Source of the DNA: Ancylobacter polymorphus
GTDB taxonomy: Bacteria; Pseudomonadota; Alphaproteobacteria; Rhizobiales; Xanthobacteraceae
NCBI RefSeq assembly: GCF_022836935.1
Contig: NZ_CP083239.1
Span: 1,750,001-1,814,000 of the forward strand
Direction: 5' to 3'
DNA length: 64,000 nt
This document shows, piece after piece, positions 9,292 to 18,087 of this stretch. Every line of letters begins with the position of its first letter. Within the stretch, counting starts at the first letter, position 1. The notes under the pieces were generated by a model. That model was not told where the DNA came from. It ran no database searches and saw nothing but the letters and a program-made list of their open reading frames with translations. The translations under genes were made by a program, and so were the position numbers.

Positions 9292-10427
9292 TGCGCCGGC
9301 AGTCTCCCAAGGGTATCGGCCTCGCCATTATCGGCGCCGGACGTGTCGGCCTGTTTCGCGGCGCGGTCGCCGCGCGCCATCCGGCGGTGGGTTGGATCGG
9401 CCTCGCCGAGATCAATCCCGAGCGCGGCCAGCGCGTCGGCGCCGAGATCGACGCCGACTTCATCACCACCGATCATCGCGAATTGCTGAAGCGGCCCGAG
9501 GTGACGGCGGTGATCGTCGCCACCGACGAGCATCTGCATGTCGATCCTGTTATGGCGGCGCTCGAACGCAACCTGCCGATGCTGATCGAAAAGCCGCTCG
9601 CCACCCATCTCGACGATTCCCTGCGCGTGCTGCGCGAGATCGAGAACGCCGGTGTCGACGCGGTGGTGGGCTATACGCAGCGCTTCCGCCGCCGCTGGCT
9701 CGCCGCCAAGGAAAAGGTACGCACGGGCGCGCTTGGCGACGTCACCATGGTGACCTCGCGCGCCTTCATGAACCGGCTGGTCGCCATCGACAATTACCGG
9801 CGCTCCGATGCGCCGAAGACCATCTCGCCCATGGTGATTTCCGGCACCCACGCGCTCGATATCGTCATGTGGTACCTGGAGGCGAAGACCCCGGTCGAGG
9901 TTTATGCCCGCTCGGTCGACAAGGTGCTCGGCACCGACTGGCAGGGCATCGACGGCACGGCCGGCATGATCATGATGAGCGACGGCTCGGTCTATCACCT
10001 CGCCATCTCGTGGGCGCTGCCGGTGACCTGGCCCGGCGCGGTCTACAGCCTTGAGGTGGGCATCGTTGGCACCACCGGCGTGCTCACCATCGACGACACC
10101 CATCGCGACATCGTGCTGGCGGTCTCGGCGCCGCAGGAAGAGGGCTACCTGCCGGACAAGACCCGGCTCGTCGACTTCATGGGCAGCTATCCGCCGGGCG
10201 ACATGGCCCTTGGCGAGCTGCGCGGCCCGATGCGTACCGAGACCGAATCCTGGCTCAACCGCATTGCGCTCGACCTTCCGACCCAGCACGCGACCGCGGC
10301 CGAGGCGCATAACCGGCTCATGCTGACCAAGGCGCTCGATCTTTCCGCCAAGCTCAGGCGTCCGGTGAAGCTGCCGCTCGAAGTGGAAGGCGAGCGCGAG
10401 ATGATGCGTGAGGCCGTCATGGCCTGA
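9291..10427 (+). CDS. Gfo/Idh/MocA family oxidoreductase
   Basis: A 378-residue NAD(P)-dependent dehydrogenase. Rossmann motif AIIGAGRVGLFRGA near residue 13, LIEKPLATH near residue 100 and the C-terminal substrate domain with ISGTHALDIVMWYLE. It is followed after 80 bp by tctC of the second TTT system on the same strand, so importer and dehydrogenase probably form one transcription unit and handle one substrate. An upstream GTG at 9288 is in frame, but the ATG at 9291 is better placed behind GAGGGAG. Confidence 0.9.
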   Translation: MRRQSPKGIGLAIIGAGRVGLFRGAVAARHPAVGWIGLAEINPERGQRVGAEIDADFITTDHRELLKRPEVTAVIVATDEHLHVDPVMAALERNLPMLIEKPLATHLDDSLRVLREIENAGVDAVVGYTQRFRRRWLAAKEKVRTGALGDVTMVTSRAFMNRLVAIDNYRRSDAPKTISPMVISGTHALDIVMWYLEAKTPVEVYARSVDKVLGTDWQGIDGTAGMIMMSDGSVYHLAISWALPVTWPGAVYSLEVGIVGTTGVLTIDDTHRDIVLAVSAPQEEGYLPDKTRLVDFMGSYPPGDMALGELRGPMRTETESWLNRIALDLPTQHATAAEAHNRLMLTKALDLSAKLRRPVKLPLEVEGEREMMREAVMA

Positions 10428-10506
10428 AAGTGCCGTGCCTGACATCGCCAAAGCGAGCCGGCGTCAGCCAGAACAATAAGCGGCGCGGCTATCCTGGGAG
10501 GGAACG

Positions 10507-11517
10507 ATGAACATGTCCGTCACCCGCCGTGCCGTTAATTCCTTAGCCGTGTGTGCCGCCGCCGCACTCGCCGTCGGCCTCGCCACTTCGCTTCCCGCAT
10601 CGGCACAGTCCGACTATCCGAACCAGCCGATCACGCTGATCGTGCCCTTCGCGCCCGGTGGCGCGTCGGACTTTGCCGCCCGGCTGCTGCAGCCGCGCCT
10701 CTCGGAAATCCTCGGTCAGCAGATCGTCATCGAAAACCGTGACGGCGCGGCCGGCAATGTCGGCATGGACTTCGCCGCGCGGGCGAAGCCCGACGGCTAT
10801 ACGCTGTTCCTCGGCAATGTCGGCACGGTGTCGATCAACCCGTCGCTGTTCTCCAGCCTGCGGGTGAAGCCGCTGCAGGACTTCATCCCGATCTCCATCG
10901 TCGCCGACACGCCCGGCCTGCTGATCGCCAACCCGCAATTCCCGCCGAACAATGTCAAGGAACTGGTGGAATATGTGAAGGCGCGCCCCGGGCAGGTGAA
11001 TTTCGCCTCGCCCGGAACCGGCTCGGTGAACCGGCTGGAGATGGAGGCGTTCCGCCGCGAGGCGGGGCTCGACATGATCCATGTCCCCTATAAGGGCGGT
11101 GCCGGCCCGGCCACGGCCGATGTGATGGGCGGCCATGTCAGCCTGATGTTCGTGACCATCTCGTCCGGCATCAACCATGTGAAGGGCGGCCGGCTCAAGG
11201 CGCTGGGCGTTTCCACCAAGGAACGCGTGTCGCAACTGCCCGACGTGGCCACCATGACCGAGCAGGGCTTCCCCAAGAGCGTGTCCTCGTCCTGGCAGGG
11301 CATTCTGGCGCCGGCCGGCACGCCGCAGCCGATCATCGACAAGCTGCATGCCGCCATCGTCGAGGCGATGAAGGATCCGACCATCAAGGCGCGCATGGCG
11401 GAGGCCGGCGTCAGCGCGGTGTCGAGCCCCAGCCCGGCCGACTTCAAGGCCTATATCCAGGCCGACGCCGACAAATGGAGCGCCGTCATCAAGGATATCG
11501 GCGCCAAGGCCGATTGA
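10507..11517 (+). CDS. TTT periplasmic binding protein (TctC/Bug family)
   Basis: A 336-residue receptor with a signal peptide (cleavage after about residue 34, ASAQS) and the canonical Bug opening YPNQPITLIVPFAPGGASD, then DGYTLFLGN and MIHVPYKGGAGPATADVMGGHV. The intact PFAPGG segment suggests an ordinary carboxylate ligand. GGGAGGGA stands just before the ATG. It begins a tctC-tctB-tctA cluster in standard order. Confidence 0.95.
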   Translation: MNMSVTRRAVNSLAVCAAAALAVGLATSLPASAQSDYPNQPITLIVPFAPGGASDFAARLLQPRLSEILGQQIVIENRDGAAGNVGMDFAARAKPDGYTLFLGNVGTVSINPSLFSSLRVKPLQDFIPISIVADTPGLLIANPQFPPNNVKELVEYVKARPGQVNFASPGTGSVNRLEMEAFRREAGLDMIHVPYKGGAGPATADVMGGHVSLMFVTISSGINHVKGGRLKALGVSTKERVSQLPDVATMTEQGFPKSVSSSWQGILAPAGTPQPIIDKLHAAIVEAMKDPTIKARMAEAGVSAVSSPSPADFKAYIQADADKWSAVIKDIGAKAD

Positions 11518-11632
11518 TGTCCCGCCGGCGAAGGTGCCGCGCCCCCGGGCACCGGCCCCTCGCCGGTTCCGACCGATCCTCTCCCCCTCGACGCGGCCTG
11601 AAGCTGCGGCGGACCATCCATTGGGGTTGTGC

Positions 11633-12079
11633 ATGGACATCAGGATTTCCTCCGATTTCGTGACCGGGCTGTTCTTCTGCGCCCTCGGCGCGGTCGCCAT
11701 GATCATCGGCTCCGACTATCCCATCGGCACCGCGGCCCGCATGGGTGCCGGCTATTTCCCCTTGATGATCAGCTGCGGGCTGATCCTGCTCGGCGGCATC
11801 CTCGTCCTGCGGTCCTTCCTCACCGAGACCGAAGAGGTCGGCTCGATCGACCTCCGGCCGCTGGCGCTGCTGATCGTCAGCATCCTGCTGTTCGGCCTGC
11901 TGATCGAGGACTGGGGTTTCCCGGTCGCCGGCCTGGTGGTCGTCATCGGCGCGCGCATCGCCGGCAAGCATTACAAGCCGCTGGAAACCGGGCTGCTCGC
12001 GGTCGGGCTGGTCGGCTTCTGCGTGCTCCTATTCTCCTATGGGCTGGGCCTGCATCTGCCCGCCACGCATCTGTGGTGA
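11633..12079 (+). CDS. TTT small membrane subunit (TctB family)
   Basis: A 148-residue four-helix membrane protein. RMGAGYFPLMI after helix 1 is the TctB signature. The ATG at 11633 is chosen because the upstream extension is arginine/proline-rich and untypical. It ends 9 bases before tctA. Confidence 0.9.
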   Translation: MDIRISSDFVTGLFFCALGAVAMIIGSDYPIGTAARMGAGYFPLMISCGLILLGGILVLRSFLTETEEVGSIDLRPLALLIVSILLFGLLIEDWGFPVAGLVVVIGARIAGKHYKPLETGLLAVGLVGFCVLLFSYGLGLHLPATHLW

Positions 12080-12088
12080 GGGGCGGTC

Positions 12089-13597
12089 ATGGAACTCTTC
12101 AACGATGTCTTCCTCGGTTTCTCGGTGGCGATGACGCCGGCGAACCTGGTCTATGGTTTTCTCGGCGTGCTGCTCGGCACGATCATCGGCGTGCTGCCCG
12201 GCCTCGGGCCGGTGGCGACGATCTCGATCCTGCTGCCGGTCACCTTCGCGCTGCCGGCGCCGGCGGCGCTGATCATGCTCGCCGGCATTTATTACGGCGC
12301 GCAATATGGCGGCTCGACCACGGCGATCCTCGTCAATCTTCCCGGTGAAAGTTCCTCGGTGGTGACGGCCATTGACGGCTACCAGATGGCCCGCAAGGGA
12401 CAGGCCGGGCTGGCGCTCGCTACGGCGGCGCTGTGTTCCTTCATTGCCGGCACGCTGGCCACCGTCGTGATCGCGGTGGCGGCGCCGGCGCTGGCGGAGG
12501 TCGCGCTCGATTTCGGGCCGGCCGACTATTTCTCGCTGATGCTGTTCGGCCTGGTGGCGGCCGTGATCCTCGCGCACGGATCGGTCGTCAAGGCGGTGGG
12601 GATGATCCTCGTCGGCATCCTGTTCGGGACGATGGGCATCGACGCGAATACCAGCCTGGAGCGCTACACGTTCGGCGTTCCCGCTTTTGCCGATGGCATC
12701 GACTTCGCGGTGATCGCCATGGGCATGTTCGGCATCGGCGAGACCATCTCGAATCTCACGCAGAAGGACGAGGAGCGCAGCTTCGTGAAGGAGGTGCGCG
12801 GGCTCTGGCCACGCTGGGCGGATTTCCGCCGCTTCGTGCCGCCGGCCTTGCGCGGCACCCTGCTCGGCGGCGCGCTCGGCCTGCTGCCGGGCGGGGGGCC
12901 GGTGCTGGCGTCGTTCTCCACCTATGCGCTGGAAAAGAAGCTGTCGAAGACCCCCGGCGAATTCGGCAAGGGCGCCATCGCCGGCGTCGCCGGGCCGGAG
13001 GCGGCCAACAATGCCGCGGCGCAGACGGCCTTCATTCCCATGCTGACGCTGGGCCTGCCGTCGAGCGCGGTGATGGCGCTGATGATCGGCGCGCTGATGA
13101 TGCAGGGCCTGTCGCCCGGCCCGCAGCTCATGACCCAGCGGCCGGATCTGTTCTGGGGCCTCATCGCCTCGATGTGGTTGGGCAATCTCATGCTGGTTGT
13201 GCTCAACCTGCCGCTGGTCGGCATCTGGGTGAAGCTGCTCTCGGTGCCCTACCGCATGCTCTATCCCGCCATCATGCTGTTCTGCTGCATCGGCGTGTAC
13301 AGCATCAACAATAATGCGCTCGATGTGGTGCTGGCGGCGGTGTTCGGTGCGTTCGGCTATCTGATGAAGCGCCTGCATTGCGAGCCGGCGCCCCTGCTGC
13401 TCGGCTTCATCCTTGGCCCGATGATCGAGGAAACGCTGCGCCGCGCGCTGCTGATCTCCCATGGTGACCCGATGGTGTTCGTCCAGCGGCCGATCAGCCT
13501 CAGCTTCCTGGTGCTGACGGTGCTGCTGCTGATCGTGCTGGTGGCGCCGATGATCCGCATGACGCGCCAGCGTGCCTTTGAGGAGAGCACGGATTAG
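12089..13597 (+). CDS. TTT permease, large subunit (TctA family)
   Basis: A 502-residue TctA protein with the N-terminal GVLPGLGPVATISILLP and the mid-protein GLLPGGGPVLASFSTYALEKK repeat, then PEAANNAAAQ before LTLGLPSS. It completes the second TTT system and is followed by a strong terminator, so the transcription unit ends here. Confidence 0.95.
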   Translation: MELFNDVFLGFSVAMTPANLVYGFLGVLLGTIIGVLPGLGPVATISILLPVTFALPAPAALIMLAGIYYGAQYGGSTTAILVNLPGESSSVVTAIDGYQMARKGQAGLALATAALCSFIAGTLATVVIAVAAPALAEVALDFGPADYFSLMLFGLVAAVILAHGSVVKAVGMILVGILFGTMGIDANTSLERYTFGVPAFADGIDFAVIAMGMFGIGETISNLTQKDEERSFVKEVRGLWPRWADFRRFVPPALRGTLLGGALGLLPGGGPVLASFSTYALEKKLSKTPGEFGKGAIAGVAGPEAANNAAAQTAFIPMLTLGLPSSAVMALMIGALMMQGLSPGPQLMTQRPDLFWGLIASMWLGNLMLVVLNLPLVGIWVKLLSVPYRMLYPAIMLFCCIGVYSINNNALDVVLAAVFGAFGYLMKRLHCEPAPLLLGFILGPMIEETLRRALLISHGDPMVFVQRPISLSFLVLTVLLLIVLVAPMIRMTRQRAFEESTD

Positions 13598-13621
13598 GAG
13601 CTGCTCTCCGGCTCAAACGAC

Positions 13622-13650
13622 AACGGCCGGGCAGGGAGCCCGGCCGTTTT
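13622..13650. terminator. Terminator between tctA and LysR
   Basis: A perfect 10-bp stem (AACGGCCGGG with CCCGGCCGTT), 7-base loop, followed by TT on the plus strand and preceded by AA, so it can serve both convergent genes. Confidence 0.9.
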
Positions 13651-13672
13651 GCGTTGGGAGGCGGAAAGAGGA

Positions 13673-14635
13673 TCAGGCGACGCCGGCAAGGGTCCGGCGC
13701 TGCGGTGCCGCCCAGTGCGAGGCGTTGGTGTCCGGGAGCGCGCTGAAGAGGCCGCGCTGGGCCAGGGCGTCGATCTCGGCGCGCAGCAGTCCCATCACCG
13801 CATGTGCCGCCGGGCTGACCTTGTCGCCGACATGCGAGAGCATGATGGTGCGGCTGAGATTGACGCCGCCCACCGCGAGCCCGGTGAGCTGGCCTTCGTC
13901 GATCTCCTTGCGAAAGGTCGAGATCGGCATGATCGAGGCCCCACGCCCCCGCAGCAGCATCCGCCGAATGGCTTCCACCGCGTCGATCTCGCAATCCACC
14001 TCGACGCAGACGCCGTGCGAGGCGAGCTGCTCGTCGACCAGCGCGCGGATGCCGCGCGTGACCAGCATGGGCGTCGAGGCCAGCTCATCCAGCGTCACCA
14101 CCGGCGAGACACCGCGCTGCTGGCGCGGCATGACCACGACGATCGGCTCGGTCAGCACCGCCGTGAAGCGCAGCGCACGGTTCGGCGGCGGGTTGGTGAG
14201 CAGGGCGAGATCGACCTGGGCATTGACCAGATCGACCTGCAGCCGCCGGGTGAATTCCTCGACGATGGTGAGGTTAATCGCCGGGTAGGTCGCGATACAG
14301 CGCTCGATGAGGCCGGGGGCGAGAAGCGAGGACAGGGTCGGCGAGATGCCGACCACCACCTTGCCCGACACGCCGTCGCCGCCAATGTTCATCTCCTGCG
14401 CGGCGTGAGCCACTTCCTGGAGGATGCGGCGGCTGTGCTGGAGGAAACGACGACCCGCCAGGGTGAGCTGTACCCCGCGCGGCAACCGGACGAGGAGCTG
14501 GGCGCCGATTTCCGTCTCGATGCGCTGGATATGCCGGCTCAGCGCCGGCTGGACGATACCGAGATCGCGGGAGGCGCGTGTGATGCTGCCAAGTTCGGCA
14601 ACGCGCACGAAGGCTTCGATGCTACGCAATTCCAT
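13673..14635 (-). CDS. LysR family transcriptional regulator
   Basis: A 320-residue LysR regulator. The HTH (GSITRASRDLGIVQPALSRHIQ) is at residues 16-37 and the effector domain follows from about residue 90. It lies downstream of the flavin-reductase/monooxygenase operon on the same strand, separated by 70 bp, and converges with the second TTT operon. Either set could be its target. GGAGGAAG precedes the ATG. Confidence 0.92.
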   Translation of the reverse strand: MELRSIEAFVRVAELGSITRASRDLGIVQPALSRHIQRIETEIGAQLLVRLPRGVQLTLAGRRFLQHSRRILQEVAHAAQEMNIGGDGVSGKVVVGISPTLSSLLAPGLIERCIATYPAINLTIVEEFTRRLQVDLVNAQVDLALLTNPPPNRALRFTAVLTEPIVVVMPRQQRGVSPVVTLDELASTPMLVTRGIRALVDEQLASHGVCVEVDCEIDAVEAIRRMLLRGRGASIMPISTFRKEIDEGQLTGLAVGGVNLSRTIMLSHVGDKVSPAAHAVMGLLRAEIDALAQRGLFSALPDTNASHWAAPQRRTLAGVA

Positions 14636-14705
14636 GGCGTCTTCCTCCGGGAAGGGCGCCTGTTGTTTTGTGGCGCGCCCTTCGTGCTGAACGCAAAAAA
14701 TCCTC

Positions 14706-15254
14706 TCACGCAGGCGAGGGAACCCGAAACACCCGCAGGGCGATGGCGAGCATCGAGTAGTAGCCGAGCAAGCCGGTCAACTCGATCACCGTGCGACGGC
14801 CAAAGCGCGTCACCGCCGCCGCGAACAGCTCGTCCGGCACATCCTTGTGCTGGTAGATCGCGGCGGAAAAATCATGCACCAGCGCGGCGTCGTCATCCGT
14901 GAAATCCGGACGGCGTCCGTCGGCGAGCGCCTCGATCTCGAACTCCGGCACCCCGGCCTTGCGCGCCTCGCCGGCATGCACGCCGAACTCATATTCCGCG
15001 CCCCAGAAGGAGGCGGTGGTGAGAATGGCGAGTTCCGACAGGCGCGGCGGAAGGCCGGTGCGATAGCGACAGAAGGCGCCGACCGCCTGCGCGGTCTCGG
15101 CCAGCTCCGGGCTCTCGACATAGATGTGGAACGGCGCCGGCACCGCGCCGGCCCGCGGACGGCCGATGGCGTCGAAGATGCGGAGCTGCTCGGCGTCGAG
15201 ATCGGCGGGGTTCAGTTCGCGATAGCGCGGGGGAGTGCCGGTCTGGCTGTTCAT
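14706..15254 (-). CDS. Carboxymuconolactone decarboxylase family protein
   Basis: A 182-residue all-helical CMD/AhpD-superfamily protein (LSELAILTTASFWGAEYEFGVHAGEARKAG across residues 72-101). The AhpD CxxC pair is absent, so peroxidase activity is not expected. A decarboxylase or uncharacterised catabolic role is more likely. It is the last gene of the operon flavin reductase, LLM monooxygenase, Gfo/Idh/MocA, CMD, 9 bases after its neighbour, with a near-perfect GAGGAGGTGA Shine-Dalgarno. Confidence 0.87.
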   Translation of the reverse strand: MNSQTGTPPRYRELNPADLDAEQLRIFDAIGRPRAGAVPAPFHIYVESPELAETAQAVGAFCRYRTGLPPRLSELAILTTASFWGAEYEFGVHAGEARKAGVPEFEIEALADGRRPDFTDDDAALVHDFSAAIYQHKDVPDELFAAAVTRFGRRTVIELTGLLGYYSMLAIALRVFRVPSPA

Positions 15255-15263
15255 GTCACCTCC

Positions 15264-16298
15264 TCAGGCGCTGGCGGCGAGGGAGGGACGGCCGGACGGC
15301 GCGGCGGCCTCGACCGTGACCGGCATGTTGGTCGCCACCGAGCGGCAGATCGCTTCAAGCACGGCGATGTTGCCGACCTTCTGCTCGTCGGTGAACACAT
15401 AGGGCGCGCCGGTCTCGATCGAGCGGGCGAAGGCTTCGAGATTGGCGCGCACCGTGTCGGTCCACTCATATTCGCGCACATCCCGCCGTCCGTCCTTGTG
15501 CTGGACGGTCAGCGTCGTCGGGCCCGGCGTGTCGGGGTGCGTCTGGTTGCGCGCCTCGACCCAGGCCTCGGTGCCGAACACGGTGATGCCGATATAGAGC
15601 GGCGTGACCAGAATGGCGTTGAGATAGCCGGTGGCGCCGGACGCGAAGCGCGTGTGGACGGAAACCACATCGCCATTCGGCCGGTCGGTCGCCCGCGTCG
15701 AGGTCGCGGCATAGACCTCGCGGATCGGACCGAACAGTTCGAGAAAACCGTCGGTCAGATGAATGCCCATGGCGGTCATGCCGGCGGCGGGAGCGTCCAC
15801 TGTGGAGGCGCGCCAGTCGGTCTTCGGCACGGCGGCAAGCTTGTCATGGCTGAAATTCGCCTCGACATGCATGATCGTGCCGAGCGCGCCGGACTGCACA
15901 AGCTCCTTGATCTGCAGCATGGCGAGCTCGTAGCGCCGCTCATGGCCGATGCCGAGCCGGACACCTGCGGCGCGGCAGGCGGCGACCGAACGTTCGGCGT
16001 CGGCACGGGTCAAAGCGAGGGGCTTCTCGCAGAACACATGCTTGCCCGCCTGCGCGACCATGGCGACCTGCGCGGTGTGCAGCGAATGCGGGGTGCACAG
16101 GATCACCGCGTCGATCGAGGGATCGGACAGCACGTCGTCCCAGTTCGTGGTGAGCGGGATGCCATGCTCGGCGGCAAAGGCGGCCTGCGCATCCGATGTG
16201 TCGATGGCGGCGACGATGCGAAGCTGGTCGGAATCCGCCATGCGACGGATCATGTGCTTGCCCCACCAGCCAAGGCCGGCAATTGCGGCGCGGATCAT
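15264..16298 (-). CDS. Gfo/Idh/MocA family oxidoreductase
   Basis: A 344-residue NAD(P)-dependent dehydrogenase: AIAGLGWWGKHM (residues 5-16), FCEKPLAL near residue 94, and AMGIHLTDGFLELFG in the C-terminal domain. The GIHL(T/V)DG segment is shared with the fourth homologue at 38686-39687, so those two are closer to each other than to the other two in the window. It lies third in the monooxygenase operon, 48 bases after the LLM gene. Confidence 0.92.
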   Translation of the reverse strand: MIRAAIAGLGWWGKHMIRRMADSDQLRIVAAIDTSDAQAAFAAEHGIPLTTNWDDVLSDPSIDAVILCTPHSLHTAQVAMVAQAGKHVFCEKPLALTRADAERSVAACRAAGVRLGIGHERRYELAMLQIKELVQSGALGTIMHVEANFSHDKLAAVPKTDWRASTVDAPAAGMTAMGIHLTDGFLELFGPIREVYAATSTRATDRPNGDVVSVHTRFASGATGYLNAILVTPLYIGITVFGTEAWVEARNQTHPDTPGPTTLTVQHKDGRRDVREYEWTDTVRANLEAFARSIETGAPYVFTDEQKVGNIAVLEAICRSVATNMPVTVEAAAPSGRPSLAASA

Positions 16299-16346
16299 AT
16301 GGTCCTCCCCTGCCGCCTTGACCGGCGGCTTCTGATCTTGAGACTG

Positions 16347-17447
16347 CTATTCGGCGGCTGCGGAGTGGCGCCCGGCATTCACCGCCGGCATCACTTTCTC
16401 CGCCATCAGTTCCAGGGAACGTATGGCGAGCTGTTTGTCCGCCCAGTCATGGCCGGCATAGAGCAGGGTTCCGAATTCGCCGATCTCATCCTGAAACGCG
16501 GCGAGTTCGTCGGCAACCTTGTCCGGCGTGCCCCAGATGACGAGATCGGACAGCACGCTGTCGACCGTCACCGAGCTGTCCGGCGCGTTCGGGTCGCGCT
16601 TGAACAGGTTCGCCCGGCCATTGCTCACCAGCTTGGTCGCCAGCGAGTTGTAATAGGCATAATAGGGGCTGCCGGGCTCGGTCGCGTAGCGCTTCGCCGT
16701 GGCGAGATCATCGGCCACGAAGATGCTCTTGGCCACGCGCCAGTTGGCGGGGTCGGCCGGCCGGCCGCCCTTCTCGCAGCCCTCGACATAGCGCGGCCAG
16801 TGGGTCTTGACCCAGCAGGGCAGCAGGAAATTCGCCGAGATCGGGTCCCAGCCGCGTTGCGCGGCCTCGGTTACGCCCTTGGAGAACGGCGCGACCGCGG
16901 TGATGACGATCGGGGGGTGCGGCGTTTGATAGGGCTTGTGCATCGCCCCCTGTCCGAGCGCGGGGATGTAGGTGCGCTCGGTGGTGATGTTCCAGTACTT
17001 GCCTTGCAGATTGTAGGGCGGCTCGCCCGACCAGATGGCGAGGATGTGGTCGATGGCCTCGACGAACATCTCGGTGCGGTTCTTGTCGAGATTACCGAAC
17101 ACTTCGGCATCGGACAGCAGGCCGCCAGGGCTGATGCCCATGAGATAGCGGCCCCTGGCCATGTGATCGAGCATCGCCACCTCGCCGGCCACGCGCGCGG
17201 GGTGCTGGTTCGGCAGGTTGATGGTGCCGGAGCCGAGCTTGATGGTCTTGGTCTCGTTCAGCAGCCAGGCGATGAAGATGAGGGAAGAGGTGATGGTCTC
17301 GGCGCCGTCGGTCACATGCTCGCCGAAATAGCCCTCGCAGAACCCCAGCTTCTCGGCGATGAGGCAGAATTCCCGGTCCTCCTGCAGCGTCTCGCTCAGC
17401 GGACGGTGCAGCGGGTGGATCGGCATGGTGAAAAAGCCGAGTTTCAT
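16347..17447 (-). CDS. LLM-class flavin-dependent monooxygenase
   Basis: A 366-residue bacterial-luciferase-like TIM barrel that uses reduced FMN and O2. MKLGFFTMPIHP opens strand 1 and FGEHVTDGAE holds the active-site His/Asp region near residue 45; RGRYLMGISPGG is the phosphate-binding side. Its ATG overlaps the stop of the flavin reductase gene (ATGA), the classical arrangement of a two-component monooxygenase. The substrate is unknown; the downstream dehydrogenase and CMD protein suggest a cyclic compound or ketone (inference). Confidence 0.92.
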   Translation of the reverse strand: MKLGFFTMPIHPLHRPLSETLQEDREFCLIAEKLGFCEGYFGEHVTDGAETITSSLIFIAWLLNETKTIKLGSGTINLPNQHPARVAGEVAMLDHMARGRYLMGISPGGLLSDAEVFGNLDKNRTEMFVEAIDHILAIWSGEPPYNLQGKYWNITTERTYIPALGQGAMHKPYQTPHPPIVITAVAPFSKGVTEAAQRGWDPISANFLLPCWVKTHWPRYVEGCEKGGRPADPANWRVAKSIFVADDLATAKRYATEPGSPYYAYYNSLATKLVSNGRANLFKRDPNAPDSSVTVDSVLSDLVIWGTPDKVADELAAFQDEIGEFGTLLYAGHDWADKQLAIRSLELMAEKVMPAVNAGRHSAAAE

Positions 17448-18016
17448 GATGCGCGTTCCCGGTTCGCGAAAGCGTTGTTCGCGGTGCTGTCATGGGCCGG
17501 CGCGTCGGCCGGCAGAGTGGCGGCGCTGCAAAGGGCGCCGGTGGCGAAAATCAGCGGTTCACCGTCGCGATGCGCGGCGCGCAGCACCCGGCCGAGGAAG
17601 ATGAGATGGTCGCCGGCCTCGATGATCTGCTCGGTGCGGCATTCGAAACGGGCGATCGCCTCCTCGATCAGCGGCGCGCCGTGATCACCGATGCGGTGCG
17701 CGACGGTTTCGAACTTGTCCGGCTGCGGCGTCGCGAAATGCCGGCACAGATGCTTCTGGTGCGTGCCCAGCACATTGACCGCGAAATGGCCCGCCATCGT
17801 GAAATTCGCGAGGGAAGGGGCCTGCCGGCGCAGGCTCCACAGCACCAGCGGCGGGTCGAGCGAGACCGAGGAGAAGCTGTTGGCGGTCAGCCCTTCGAGC
17901 TTTCCGTCGGCCGTGCGCGTGGTGACGACGGTGACCCCGGTGGCGAAGCGCCCGAGCGCCCGTCGGAAATGACCATGATCGTCGCTGGATCGGAAATCGA
18001 TGACATGTTCGCTCAT
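17444..18016 (-). CDS. Flavin reductase (NADH:FMN), monooxygenase component
   Basis: A 190-residue flavin reductase-like protein of the FMN-binding split barrel. FRRALGRFATGVTVVTTRTADG (residues 14-35) and LTANSFSSVSLDPPLVLWSL are the standard signatures, and GDHLIFLGRV closes the fold. It supplies reduced flavin to the overlapping LLM monooxygenase. The start at 18016 gives the family length; a frame extension to 18076 would overlap the divergent LysR promoter. Confidence 0.92.
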   Translation of the reverse strand: MSEHVIDFRSSDDHGHFRRALGRFATGVTVVTTRTADGKLEGLTANSFSSVSLDPPLVLWSLRRQAPSLANFTMAGHFAVNVLGTHQKHLCRHFATPQPDKFETVAHRIGDHGAPLIEEAIARFECRTEQIIEAGDHLIFLGRVLRAAHRDGEPLIFATGALCSAATLPADAPAHDSTANNAFANRERAS

Positions 18017-18087
18017 GAGGACGACGTTAAGGCGGTCGCGCTCGCTGTAGAAATGATATGATATGCTCGCCTCCATCAGGAAACATA
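18017..18087. promoter_or_regulatory. Divergent LysR/monooxygenase promoter
   Basis: Only 71 bp separate the two divergent starts. An AT-rich tandem ATGATATGATATG (about 18052-18064) is the obvious candidate for LysR binding and polymerase contact. The LysR gene probably regulates both itself and the monooxygenase operon, as is usual for divergent LysR pairs. Confidence 0.5.

Noticed and set aside
12029..13462. A 477-codon minus-strand frame opposite tctA
   Set aside because: Antisense of a clear TctA protein; His/Arg/Gln-rich with no domain.
14847..17684. A 945-codon plus-strand frame opposite the monooxygenase operon
   Set aside because: It crosses four real minus-strand genes and has low-complexity composition; a high-GC mirror frame.
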